DNA of 64,000 nucleotides from assembly GCF_000482785.1 (NCBI RefSeq), contig NZ_AXWS01000008.1, forward strand, positions 248,001-312,000, given 5' to 3'. Each line of letters starts with the position of its first letter. The first letter of the stretch is position 1. The position numbers were made by a program, and so were the translations under genes. Source of the stretch: Derxia gummosa DSM 723. GTDB taxonomy: Bacteria > Pseudomonadota > Gammaproteobacteria > Burkholderiales > Burkholderiaceae_E. The notes beneath the pieces were generated by a model. It ran no database searches and had not been told where the DNA came from. It saw only the letters and a program-made list of their open reading frames with translations. This document shows positions 17,936-27,774 of this stretch, piece after piece.

Positions 17936-19949
17936 ATGGATCAGCAAGGGCAGGGCGACGACGGCATCGACACGGGCGCGCGCGCGCCGGCCACCCGACC
18001 GCCCTTCGCCTGGACCAACGTGCGCCGGCGCGTGCCCCGGTTGCTGGCGGCGGCGCTCGCGCTGGCGACGCTCGCGGTGGCCGGCAACATCGGCTTCACG
18101 TTCAGCGAGCGCGAAGGACTGCGCCAGTTGCGCGTCGATGCCGACCACCGGCTCGACCTGTTCGCGGCGGCGGTCGGCTCGGCGCTCGACCGCTACCAGC
18201 ATGTGCCCGCGACCATCCAGCTCGACCGCGACGTGCTCGACCTGCTGCGCGAGCCGACGCCCGAGCGCGCCGACGCGGTCAGCGACTACCTGCGCCGGCT
18301 CAACGCCCATGTGGGCGGCATCGCCATCTACGTGATGAACGAGCGCGGCACCGTCATCGCGTCGAGCAACAGCCTGGAAGGCGACGACAGCCTCGTCGGC
18401 CTGGAGCTGGGCTTCCGGCCCTACTTCCTCGACGGGCTGTCGGGGCGCGTGGGCCGGCACTTTGCCGTGGGCGAGAAGAGCGGCGTGCCGGGCTACTACA
18501 TCTCGCATCCGGTGCGCGACGGCGCGCGCGTGGTGGGCGTGGCGGCGATCAAGATCGGCCTGCGTCAGTTCGAGGATGCCTGGCCGATGCTCGGCGCGCC
18601 CGCGCTCATCGCCGACGGCAACGAGGTGGTCATCCTGTCGTCGCAGCCCGAATGGCGCTTTACCGCGCTAACCACGCTCGACATCGAGCGGCGCGTGGAC
18701 ATGCAGATCAACCGCATCTACGGCGACCGGCCGATCCCGCCCTTCCCGATCGGCGCGCGGCTCGCGGTGGACCGCGACAGCGAGCGCACCGACCAGCTGC
18801 TGCGCGACGGCGGCCATGCGCTGCCGCGCGCCGGCGACGGCCTGCTCGTGCTCGGCCGCCGGCTCGACGGCATGGACTGGCGGCTGATGATGTTTTCCGA
18901 CCTGCGCGGCCTGCGCAGGCAGGCGCTGGTGGATGGCGTGCTCGCGATGGTGGCGGCGGGCTTCCTGCTGCTGCTCGCGCTCATCGTCCAGCAGCGCCGC
19001 CGACTCCTCCTCCAACGACTCGAAGCGCGACGAATGCTTGAGCGTGTGAACTCCGAACTCGAAGACAAGGTGGTCAGCCGCACGCGCGAGCTGACCGAGG
19101 CCAACGAACGCCTGCGCCACGAGGTGGCCGAGCGCATCGCGGCCGAGCAGACGCTGCGCGCGGCCCAGGACGAACTGGTGCAGGCGGCCAAGCTCGCCGT
19201 GCTGGGCCAGCTCGCCACCGGCATCACGCATGAACTCACCCAGCCGCTCGCGGCGATCCGCACGCTCTCGGGCAACGCGGCCGAGTTCCTGCGCCGTGGC
19301 AATGCCGAGGCGACCGCCGGCAACCTCGAAATCATCGGCCGCATGGTCGAGCAGATGGGCGGCATCATCCATCCGTTGAAAGCGTTTGCACGCAAGTCCG
19401 AATCGCGGCCGGCGGCGGTGGACGTGGCGCATGCGGTGGGCAATGCGCTGTTCATCCTCGACGCGCGGCTGCGCGGGCAGAAGGTGGAAGTGCTCAACCG
19501 CGTGCCCAAGGGCGAATGCTTTGCGTGGTGCGACCAGAACCGCATGGAGCAGGTGCTGGTGAACCTCGTCGCCAACGCGGCCGACGCGATGCAGGGCGCG
19601 GCGGTGCAGCGCATCGTGATCGAGGCGGGGCTGGCGCTGCCGGGCGAGGGCGGCGGCGTTGACGGCGCGGATGCCGACACCGGCGCCGCCGCATTCGCGG
19701 CCGCCGGCGACGCCGCGCGCGTCTTCATCGCCGTGACCGACACCGGCACCGGCCTCACGCCCGACGCGCGGCGCCGGCTGTTCGAGCCCTTCTTCACCAC
19801 CAAGCCGGCCGGCGCCGGTCTCGGCCTCGGGCTGTCGATCTCGCGCGACATCGCGCGCGAGGCCGGCGGCGAGCTGCTGGCCGACAATGCGCCGGCGGGC
19901 GGCGCCCGCTTCACCCTCGTCCTGCCCCTGCCGCCGGAGACCCTGACCG

Positions 19950-19957
<8 letters not shown>
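17936..19957 (+). CDS. aauS: Sensor histidine kinase, DctB/AauS-like
   Basis: 673-residue membrane kinase. A first membrane helix lies near residues 28-50 (LLAAALALATLAVAGNIGF). A large periplasmic Cache-type sensor domain follows to about 330, then a second helix (MVAAGFLLLLALIVQQ), a coiled segment and the kinase core: H-box ITHELTQPLAAIR, N-box VLVNLVANAADAM, G-boxes DTGTGLTPDARRRLFEPFFTTK and GLGLSISRDIA. The start at 17936 has GCGGAG upstream; earlier in-frame starts at 17813 and 17888 are possible. It should sense acidic amino acids or C4-dicarboxylates; the glt context favours Glu/Asp. Confidence 0.87.
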
Positions 19958-21293
<1,336 letters not shown>

Positions 21294-21310
21294 GTGCGGG
21301 CGGGGCGTTG

Positions 21311-21350
21311 GCGTGGCGTGGCGTGGCGTGGCGTGGCGTGGCGTGGCGTG
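21311..21350. repeat. (GCGTG)8 pentanucleotide microsatellite
   Basis: Eight perfect tandem copies of GCGTG lie 18 bases after the aauR stop, between it and the convergent MFS gene. Perfect five-base repeats of this length can change copy number by slippage. It is outside any gene I call, so no coding effect is evident. Confidence 0.95.
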
Positions 21351-21406
21351 AGACGCCAGCCGGCGCGGCACCATGCGGCTCGCGTCGCGGGCCGGTCGGC
21401 CTTGCC

Positions 21407-22831
21407 TCAGTCCCGCTTCTTCAGCAGCGCGGCGCCCGCGTCGGCTGGCAGGCGCCGGCATTCCACCAGCGCCAGCGCGGCGATCAGCGCCACCACGCCG
21501 AAAGCCAGCCGGTAGGGCAGGGCGGTGTCGCCGGGCGCCGCGCCGAGCGCGGGCGTGACCAGTTCGGCCAGCCGCAGCGCGAGCGCGCCGACCGCCACGC
21601 CCATGCCCATCGACACCTGGGCCGAGAGGTTGAACAGCGTGTTGGCGGCCGACATGCGCGCCGCCGGCACGTCGGCGAAGGCAAGCGTGTTGACCGTCGT
21701 GAACTGCATCGACCGCGTCATGCCCGACACGAACAGCACCAGCGCCGTGAGCGCCACCGGCGTGTGCGGCGCCAGCAGCCCGCAGGCGCCGATGCTGAGC
21801 GCCAGCGCCAGCCCGTTGCCGATCAGCACGCGCCGAAAGCCGAAGCGGTGGAGCATCGGCGTGGTGACGGTCTTCATCACGAGGTTGCCGGCGAAGATCG
21901 CCAGCACCAGCAGCCCGGCATGGAAGGCGTCGAGCCCGAAGCCGAGTTGCAGCATCAGCGGCACGAGAAAGGGCACGGCGCTGACCGCCGCGCGGAACAG
22001 CGAGCCGCTGCGCACCGTGAGGCCGAAGCTGAACACGCGCAGCAGATCGGGTTCGATCAGCCGCCGTTCGCTCATGCGGAAGTGCCGCAGCGCGAGCCAG
22101 CCCAGCACCAGCCCGCCCGAGCCGGCGCCGATCAGCACGGGCACCGGCGGGGCTGGCTGGCCGACCACTTCCATCGCCCACATCACGCACAGAAGCGCGC
22201 CGCCCGCGAGCGCGAAGCCGGTCCAGTCGAAGGGCCTGAGCGCCTCGGCCCGTTCGTCGGGCAGCAGGCGCAGCGCCGCCGCCAGTGCCAGCGCGCCGAG
22301 CGGCAGGTTGAGCAGGAAGATCCATTCCCAGCCCAGGTGCAGCGTGATGAAGCCGCCCAGCGGCGGCCCGAGTACCGGCGCGATCAAGCCCGGCCAGGTG
22401 ATGACCGCGATCGCGTGCACGATCTCCGCCTTGGGCGTGCCGCGCAGCACGACGAGCCGCGCGACCGGCAGCATCAGCGCGCCTGCAAGCCCTTGCAGCA
22501 CGCGCATCGCGATGAACATCAGCTCGCTGGTGCTGGCGGCGCAGAGCAGCGAGGCGAGCATGAAGCCGGCGATCGCGCCCGCGAACACGCGTCGCGTGCC
22601 GAAGCGGTCGGCGATCCAGCCGCTGGCGGTCGCGAACACCGCCACCGCCATCAGATAGGCGCTGACGCCGAGGTTGAGGTCGATCGCGGGCACGCCGAAG
22701 TCTCGGGCCATCGCGGGCAGCGCGGTGACGATGACCGTGCCGTCGAGGTTTTCCATGAACATCGCGCCGGCCGCGAGCCAGACGAGGGGAGCGCGGCTGC
22801 GCGCGCCGCCGGGAGTGGAGGAGGTCGTCAT
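21407..22831 (-). CDS. DHA2-family MFS efflux transporter (EmrB/QacA type)
   Basis: 474-residue inner-membrane protein with about 14 hydrophobic helices, the size of drug:H+ antiporters with 14 segments. The first helix region contains the family motif FMENLDGTVIVTALPAMARDFG, and motif A-like GWIADRFGTRRVF lies between helices 2 and 3. Motif C-like APVLGPPLGGFI follows. The likely role is export of drugs or other small molecules. It is a single gene, convergent with aauR and divergent from fabI. Confidence 0.88.
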   Translation of the reverse strand: MTTSSTPGGARSRAPLVWLAAGAMFMENLDGTVIVTALPAMARDFGVPAIDLNLGVSAYLMAVAVFATASGWIADRFGTRRVFAGAIAGFMLASLLCAASTSELMFIAMRVLQGLAGALMLPVARLVVLRGTPKAEIVHAIAVITWPGLIAPVLGPPLGGFITLHLGWEWIFLLNLPLGALALAAALRLLPDERAEALRPFDWTGFALAGGALLCVMWAMEVVGQPAPPVPVLIGAGSGGLVLGWLALRHFRMSERRLIEPDLLRVFSFGLTVRSGSLFRAAVSAVPFLVPLMLQLGFGLDAFHAGLLVLAIFAGNLVMKTVTTPMLHRFGFRRVLIGNGLALALSIGACGLLAPHTPVALTALVLFVSGMTRSMQFTTVNTLAFADVPAARMSAANTLFNLSAQVSMGMGVAVGALALRLAELVTPALGAAPGDTALPYRLAFGVVALIAALALVECRRLPADAGAALLKKRD

Positions 22832-23025
22832 CGGCCGAATCTTGCCGTGCGTGCGGCCGCCGGCGCGTCGTTGAGCGGAGCGTCGGTGCGATCACCGCAC
22901 GTCGGGTGTGATGCATGCGGATGAGGAATCCGTCGCGGGAAGTTGTGACAGCGACTGACACGAGGAGGTCAATCCCTGACCCTAGCCTCCGGAAAACACC
23001 GGGTCCACCCCGAGGGAGGAAGGGA

Positions 23026-23790
23026 ATGCAGATGCTGAGTGGCATGAAGGCGCTGGTGGTCGGCGTCGCCAATGAACATTCGATTGCCTGGGGTTGCGCC
23101 CAGGCCTTCCACGCGGCCGGCGCCGAGGTGGCGCTGACCTATCTGAACGACAAGGCGCGGGCCTGGGTCGAGCCGCTGGCGCAGCGCATCGGCGCGCCGC
23201 TGCTGCTGCCGCTGGATGTGAGCGACGACGCCCAGATGGACGCCGTCTTCGCCGAGGTGGCGCGCACCTGGGGTCGGCTCGACGTGCTGCTGCATTCGAT
23301 TGCCTTCTGCCCGAAGGATGACCTGCACGGCCGCGTGGTCGACTGCTCGCGCGAGGGCTTTGCCCAGGCGATGGACATCTCCGTGCATTCCTTCATGCGC
23401 ATGGTCAAGCGCGCCGAGCCGCTCATGAGCCAGGGCGGCAGCTGCATGACCGTCACCTACTACGGCTCGACCCGCGTGGTGGATCAGTACAACGTGATGG
23501 GGCCGGTGAAGGCGGCGCTCGAAGCCGTGACGCGCGAACTGGCGACCGAGCTGGGCGCCCAGGGCATCCGCGTGAACGCGCTGTCGCCGGGACCGCTCAA
23601 GACCCGCGCCGCCTCGGGTATCGACCATTTCGACGAGCTGATGCATCTGGCGGCCGAGCGCGCGCCGACGCATCAGCTCACGACCATCGAGGAAGTCGGC
23701 GCCTACGCGACCTTCCTGGCCTCGCCCGGCGCGCGCAACGTGACCGGCACGGTGCCGATCATCGACGGCGGCTTCCACATCACGAGCTGA
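23026..23790 (+). CDS. fabI: Enoyl-[acyl-carrier-protein] reductase FabI-like
   Basis: 254-residue NAD(P)H-dependent SDR that would reduce enoyl-ACP in the last step of fatty acid elongation. The cofactor motif is the FabI form GVANEHSIAWG. The active site is Y155-x6-K162 in YNVMGPVKAALEA, the spacing that distinguishes FabI from ordinary YxxxK dehydrogenases, and DNGLSPGPL is represented by VNALSPGPLKTRAASGI. A strong RBS (GAGGGAGGAAGG) precedes the ATG at 23026. The genome may encode another FabI elsewhere, so this could be a paralogue. Confidence 0.85.
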   Translation: MQMLSGMKALVVGVANEHSIAWGCAQAFHAAGAEVALTYLNDKARAWVEPLAQRIGAPLLLPLDVSDDAQMDAVFAEVARTWGRLDVLLHSIAFCPKDDLHGRVVDCSREGFAQAMDISVHSFMRMVKRAEPLMSQGGSCMTVTYYGSTRVVDQYNVMGPVKAALEAVTRELATELGAQGIRVNALSPGPLKTRAASGIDHFDELMHLAAERAPTHQLTTIEEVGAYATFLASPGARNVTGTVPIIDGGFHITS

Positions 23791-23813
23791 CCGCTCCTTC
23801 CGCGTCATCACGT

Positions 23814-23868
23814 CCGACGGCGTGCGTCCGTTCCGGCTTCGGCCGGGGTGGCGCACGCCGTCGGCGTT
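23814..23868 (+). terminator. Probable terminator after fabI
   Basis: A perfect 13-bp stem (23814-23826 with 23852-23864) encloses a 25-base loop that itself holds a small CCGGC hairpin. Only three T residues follow, so termination may be partial. Confidence 0.55.
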
Positions 23869-23887
23869 TCCGCCCCCGGCAATTCAT

Positions 23888-23914
23888 GGAAATGCACCGG
23901 AAATTCCTGGAAAT
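23888..23914. promoter_or_regulatory. Triple GGAAAT motif upstream of the PQQ dehydrogenase
   Basis: GGAAAT occurs at 23888, 23899 and 23909, spaced 11 and 10 bases, i.e. on one face of the helix, in an AT-rich stretch between the fabI terminator and the dehydrogenase gene. It could be a regulator binding site; no known regulator is assigned. Confidence 0.35.
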
Positions 23915-23981
23915 CTTTCTATTGCATTGAATGGGAAAAAAGCACATCCTCAAGTGAAACATCACGCACATGGAGGAGCGC

Positions 23982-25820
23982 ATGCAGGAGATGACAGCAA
24001 CATTCGAGCGGGCCAGCCTGCGGCGCGCGCGCCCGGCCGGGGCGGCACTTGCCTGGGCCATCGCACTCGCGCTGCCGGCCCCGGCGGCGCTGGCCGGGGC
24101 CGCCGGCGCGGACGCCGACTGGACCACGGCGGCCGGCACCAACCAGGGCACGCGCTACAGCAAGCTCGCCGACATCACGCCGTCCAACGCCGCCACGCTG
24201 GTCGAGGAGTTCAGCTTTGCCACCGGCGTGAAGGCTTCGCACCAGGGCCAGCCGCTGGTGGTGGGCGGGCGCATGTACATCGTCACGCCCTGGCCCAACA
24301 GGCTGATCGCGCTCGACCTCGCCAACCCGGGCGTCACGCTCTGGACCTACGACCCGAAGCCGAGCGAGTTCTCGCGCGGCATCGCCTGCTGCGACGTCGT
24401 CAACCGGGGGGCGGCCTATGCCGACGGCAAGGTCATCTACGCGACGCTCGACGGCAATGTGGTGGCGGTGGATGCCGTCACTGGCAAGCGCGTGTGGAAG
24501 CGCAGGCTCGGCGACATGAGCCTGGGCGAGACGCTCACCGGCGCGCCGATCGTGGTGAAGGACAAGGTCATCGTCGGCAACGCGGGCGGCGAACTGGGCG
24601 TGCGCGGCTGGGTGCAGGCGCTCGATCTCAAGACCGGCAAGCCGGCCTGGAAGGCCTACAACACCGGCCCCGACGCCGACGTGAAGATCGGCGCCGGCTT
24701 CAAGGCGTACTACGCGAAGGACCGCGGCACCGACCTCGGCGCCACTACCTGGCCCGACCGCATGTGGGAGCAGGGCGGCTCGACCTCCTGGGCCTGGCTC
24801 ACCTACGACCCGGGCCTCGACCTGCTGTACTACGGCACCGGCAACCCCGGCGTCTGGAACCCGGACATGCGCCCCGGCGACAACAAGTGGGGCGCGTCGA
24901 TCTTCGCGCGCCGCCCGTCGACGGGCGAGGCCGTGTGGGCCTACCAGCTCACGCCGCATGACGGCTGGGACTTCGACGCGGTCAACGAAAGCATCGTGGC
25001 CGACATGACCATCGACGGCAGGCCGCGCAAGGTCATCGTCCATTTCAACAAGAACGGCTTCGCCTACACGATGGACCGGGCGACGGGCGAGGTGATCAAC
25101 GCCAACAAGTTCGGCGAGGTCACCTGGGCCGACCACGTGGATCTGGGCACCGGCGTGCCGGCGGTGAACCCGGGCATGGACACCCATCAGGGCACGGTCA
25201 CCAAGGGCATCTGTCCGTCGCCGCTGGGCGTGAAGGATTTCGAGCCGGCGTCGTACTCGCCAGCGACCGGGCTGTTCTACGTACCGGCCATCAATTTCTG
25301 CGTCAACTTCGAGCCGCTCAAGGCCTTCTATCTGGCGGGCACGCCGTTCTGGGGCGCCGATTTCGACTTCGTGCCCGGCTCGGGAAACAAGCTCGGCGAG
25401 CTGGTGGCCTGGGACGCGAAGACGGGCAAGCGCGCCTGGAGCATCGACGAGCCGCTGCCGCTCTACGCCGGCACGCTGGCGACGGCCGGCAACCTCGTGT
25501 TCTACGGGACGCTCGACCGCTGGTTCAAGGCGGTCAACGCGACGACCGGCGAGGTGGTGTTCAAGAAGCAGCTCGAATGCGGCGTGGTCGGCAACCCGAT
25601 CAGCTACGCCGGTCCGGACGGCAGGCAGCGCGTGGCGGTGTACACGGGCGTGGGTTGGCTCGCGGGCGGCTTTTCGGGCGGCCCCTGCCCGGCGCTGCAG
25701 ACCGAGTCCGAAGACAAGCTGGCCTCGCCGACGGCGCGGGCGGCGGCCAGGCTCAAGGCGTCGCCCCAGGCCACGGCCGCCGCGACGAGCGGCATGGTCC
25801 ATGTGTTCAAGCTGCCATGA
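23982..25820 (+). CDS. PQQ-dependent alcohol dehydrogenase, lanthanide-type (XoxF/ExaF/PedH-like)
   Basis: 612-residue periplasmic quinoprotein with an eight-bladed propeller. A signal peptide (residues about 14-38, twin Arg then LAWAIALALPAPAALA) is followed by the adjacent-Cys disulfide motif ACCDVVNRG and tryptophan-docking motifs such as AVDAVTGKRVWKRRLGD. The active site reads HDGWDFDAVNES: Asp330 is the catalytic base position and Asp332, two residues on, is the extra Asp found in lanthanide-dependent enzymes, where calcium enzymes have Ala or another residue. An alternative ATG is at 23970, but GGAGG is best placed for 23982. It oxidises an alcohol and passes electrons to a cytochrome, presumably the one encoded two genes on. 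Confidence 0.85.
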   Translation: MQEMTATFERASLRRARPAGAALAWAIALALPAPAALAGAAGADADWTTAAGTNQGTRYSKLADITPSNAATLVEEFSFATGVKASHQGQPLVVGGRMYIVTPWPNRLIALDLANPGVTLWTYDPKPSEFSRGIACCDVVNRGAAYADGKVIYATLDGNVVAVDAVTGKRVWKRRLGDMSLGETLTGAPIVVKDKVIVGNAGGELGVRGWVQALDLKTGKPAWKAYNTGPDADVKIGAGFKAYYAKDRGTDLGATTWPDRMWEQGGSTSWAWLTYDPGLDLLYYGTGNPGVWNPDMRPGDNKWGASIFARRPSTGEAVWAYQLTPHDGWDFDAVNESIVADMTIDGRPRKVIVHFNKNGFAYTMDRATGEVINANKFGEVTWADHVDLGTGVPAVNPGMDTHQGTVTKGICPSPLGVKDFEPASYSPATGLFYVPAINFCVNFEPLKAFYLAGTPFWGADFDFVPGSGNKLGELVAWDAKTGKRAWSIDEPLPLYAGTLATAGNLVFYGTLDRWFKAVNATTGEVVFKKQLECGVVGNPISYAGPDGRQRVAVYTGVGWLAGGFSGGPCPALQTESEDKLASPTARAAARLKASPQATAAATSGMVHVFKLP

Positions 25821-27031
25821 AGCAGGGCATGGAGGACGGCGCGCCCGTCGGCGCGACCGGCGATCGCGGGCGCAAGACCGTGGCGAGGGCGGACGGTCGC
25901 CGGCTGATCCGCGCCACCATGGCCGATGATGACGCCGGCTTCCCGGCGTCCGGCGACGGTCAGGCGCGACTGATGCGGCGCGTGGCGGCGGCGGTGCTCG
26001 TCGCGCTCGCGGCGGCGGCCCTGCTGCGTGGCGGCGAGGCGAGGGCGGAAACGGAGGCAGGCAAGGTGTCGGCGGCGGCGGTGCCGATGCCCACCACCGT
26101 CACCGCCGACCCGCGTCCGGTGCTCACCGTCTGCGCCGAGCCTGACAACCTGCCGTACTCGAACGCGCGCGGCGAAGGCTTCGAGAACCGCGTGGCCGAA
26201 CTGCTCGCGGCCGATCTTGGCATGCGCGTGAGCCATGTCTGGGCGGTGCAGCGGCGTGGCTTCCTGCGACGCGGGCTGAATGCCGGGCGCTGCGATCTGG
26301 TCATGAGCGCTCCGGTCGGCCTGCAAGGGCTGATGACTTCGCGGCCCTGGTATGCGTCGAGCTATGTGTTCGTCACGCGGCGCGATGGTCCGCGGGCGCC
26401 GGCGAGCTATGACGATCCGTCCTGGCGCGATCTGACGATCGGTCTTCAGGCGATCGGCGCGGAGGGCGGCAACACGCCGCCGGCCATGTCGCTGGCGCGG
26501 CGCGGGCTCACCGCCCATGTGCGCGGCTACCCGATGTGGGGGCGCGAAGGCGAGGTCGATCCCCAGGGCCGCATCGTCGATGCCGTGGCCTCGGGCGAGG
26601 TTGACGTGGCCATCGTCTGGGGGCCGTTCGCGGGCTGGTTCGCGAAGCGTCACGGCGATCGGCTCGTCATCACTCCGGTCGGCGCCGATCCGCTTGAACC
26701 CGGCCAGCGCCCCGACTTCGAACTGGCGCTCGGCCTGCGGCGCGGCGACGACGAGCGTCTGCGTCAGCTCCAGGCCGCGCTCGACCGCCACCGGCCCGAG
26801 ATCGACTGTCTGCTGCGCGATTACGGCGTGCCGACGGCGGTGGGTCGCCTGTCAGATGGAGCGGCCCGCTTCTCGGCGGACAAGCCCTCGTCCGCCGGTC
26901 CGCACGAGGCTGATCCGTTGTCCGGTTGCGCGCGGGCATCGGTCTGCGCTTCTTCCGGCGGGGCGGTGACGCTGCCTTCCGCCGTGTCCGGCGTCGCGCC
27001 GGCTTCGCTCTCCAGTCAAGAAAGGCAATGA
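25817..27031 (+). CDS. XoxJ-like periplasmic solute-binding protein
   Basis: Extracellular solute-binding family 3-type protein, 404 residues from the ATG at 25817, which overlaps the dehydrogenase stop (ATGA). A better signal peptide begins at the in-frame ATG 25973 (MRRVAAAVLVALAAAALL), so the true start is uncertain. The mature part opens LTVCAEPDNLPYSNARGEGFENRVAELLA, the pattern of quinoprotein-associated binding proteins (MxaJ/XoxJ). In methanol dehydrogenase systems that partner is thought to help activate or assemble the enzyme. The C-terminal 60 residues are Ser/Ala-rich and not part of the domain. Confidence 0.75.
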   Translation: MKQGMEDGAPVGATGDRGRKTVARADGRRLIRATMADDDAGFPASGDGQARLMRRVAAAVLVALAAAALLRGGEARAETEAGKVSAAAVPMPTTVTADPRPVLTVCAEPDNLPYSNARGEGFENRVAELLAADLGMRVSHVWAVQRRGFLRRGLNAGRCDLVMSAPVGLQGLMTSRPWYASSYVFVTRRDGPRAPASYDDPSWRDLTIGLQAIGAEGGNTPPAMSLARRGLTAHVRGYPMWGREGEVDPQGRIVDAVASGEVDVAIVWGPFAGWFAKRHGDRLVITPVGADPLEPGQRPDFELALGLRRGDDERLRQLQAALDRHRPEIDCLLRDYGVPTAVGRLSDGAARFSADKPSSAGPHEADPLSGCARASVCASSGGAVTLPSAVSGVAPASLSSQERQ

Positions 27032-27420
27032 CGATGAATTCCCCGCTCCACCGCATCGGCGCCGGCATTGCCGCCAGCGCACTCTGCCTGCTCGCCGGTC
27101 TTGGTCAGACATCGGCCGCCGAGCCGAGCGTCCAAGGCAAGCTCAGTGCCGCCGGCGAGGGACGCCGGCTCTACCTCAAGCTCAACTGCTATGCCTGTCA
27201 CGGCATGGGTGGGACTGGCGGCATGGGGCCGAACATCGTTCACGCGGAGCGTGGCGACGTGGCCGAGGCCGTGCTGCGCGGCGAGGACGGCGGCATGCGC
27301 TCCTACAAGGGCTACGTGACCGCGGCCGACATCAGCAATCTCGCTGCCTATTTGCGCAGCATCGGTAGCGCGACGGAGCCGAAGTTCAACGACTGGTGGG
27401 AGGCGCTGCCATCCAAATGA
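27028..27420 (+). CDS. Periplasmic c-type cytochrome (electron acceptor of the PQQ dehydrogenase)
   Basis: 130-residue small cytochrome c with a signal peptide (residues 1-30) and one haem-binding motif C54-Y-A-C57-H58. A Met-containing loop (GEDGGMRSYKGY) probably provides the sixth ligand. RBS AGAAAGG precedes the ATG, which overlaps the previous stop. The position after dehydrogenase and XoxJ-like genes fits an XoxG-type role, carrying electrons to the oxidase. Confidence 0.85.
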   Translation: MTMNSPLHRIGAGIAASALCLLAGLGQTSAAEPSVQGKLSAAGEGRRLYLKLNCYACHGMGGTGGMGPNIVHAERGDVAEAVLRGEDGGMRSYKGYVTAADISNLAAYLRSIGSATEPKFNDWWEALPSK

Positions 27421-27670
27421 CCGCGAAATGGCATTGGCGGCGGGATTGGTGCGAATCGGTGCCCGCCGTGAAGCCTTTCGGGCATTCGACGGGCAATGGC
27501 CATACATGCCGCGAAGGATGATCGGCCCCGATCGCTCGGGAAACGGGGAAACCGATGCGCGGGAATTGCAGCGCGGTGCGTCGGTCTGATTGCCATCAAC
27601 CGAGCGGGCAATCAGGGACAGGTAGCAGGTTGCAATACGGTGCGCTGCCATTCTCGTGATGCACGAACGG

Positions 27671-27705
27671 CAAAAACAAAAACGGCCACCCGGAAAGGTG
27701 GCCGT
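27671..27705 (-). terminator. Terminator downstream of the ssrA 3' end
   Basis: The stem CGGCCACC/GGTGGCCG (27683-27690 with 27697-27704) is followed on the minus strand by a T-rich run (TTTTTGTTTTT). It lies 24 bases beyond the tmRNA 3' end and is the natural end of that gene, and also of the integrase transcript. Confidence 0.85.
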
Positions 27706-27728
27706 CAAGCAATGCATGAAACAAATAT

Positions 27729-27761
27729 TGGTGGAGGCGGCGGGAATCGAACCCGCGTCTA
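27729..27761 (-). ncRNA. ssrA: 3' end fragment of tmRNA (ssrA), prophage attachment site
   Basis: On the minus strand this reads as the 3' tail of a tRNA-like RNA: AGACGCGGG, T-loop TTCGATT, CCCGC, then the acceptor CGCCTCCA and CCA. Betaproteobacterial tmRNAs end in this way. The rest of the gene is missing: the sequence diverges just past 27761 into the phage integrase. So this is a displaced 3' piece left by integration, and an intact ssrA is expected at the far end of the prophage, outside the window. A tRNA 3' end is a less likely alternative. Confidence 0.7.
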
Positions 27762-27774
27762 GCTGCGTCTAGCT
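27755..27774. repeat. Tandem 10-bp repeat at the attachment site
   Basis: GCGTCTAGCT occurs twice in a row. The first copy belongs to the tmRNA-derived sequence and the second contains the integrase stop codon (27769-27771). It may mark the crossover or an integrase arm site. Confidence 0.6.

Noticed and set aside
23905-23935. Sigma-54-like sequence TGGAAAT...TTGCA before the PQQ dehydrogenase
   Set aside because: GG and GC are 13 bases apart instead of the required 10.
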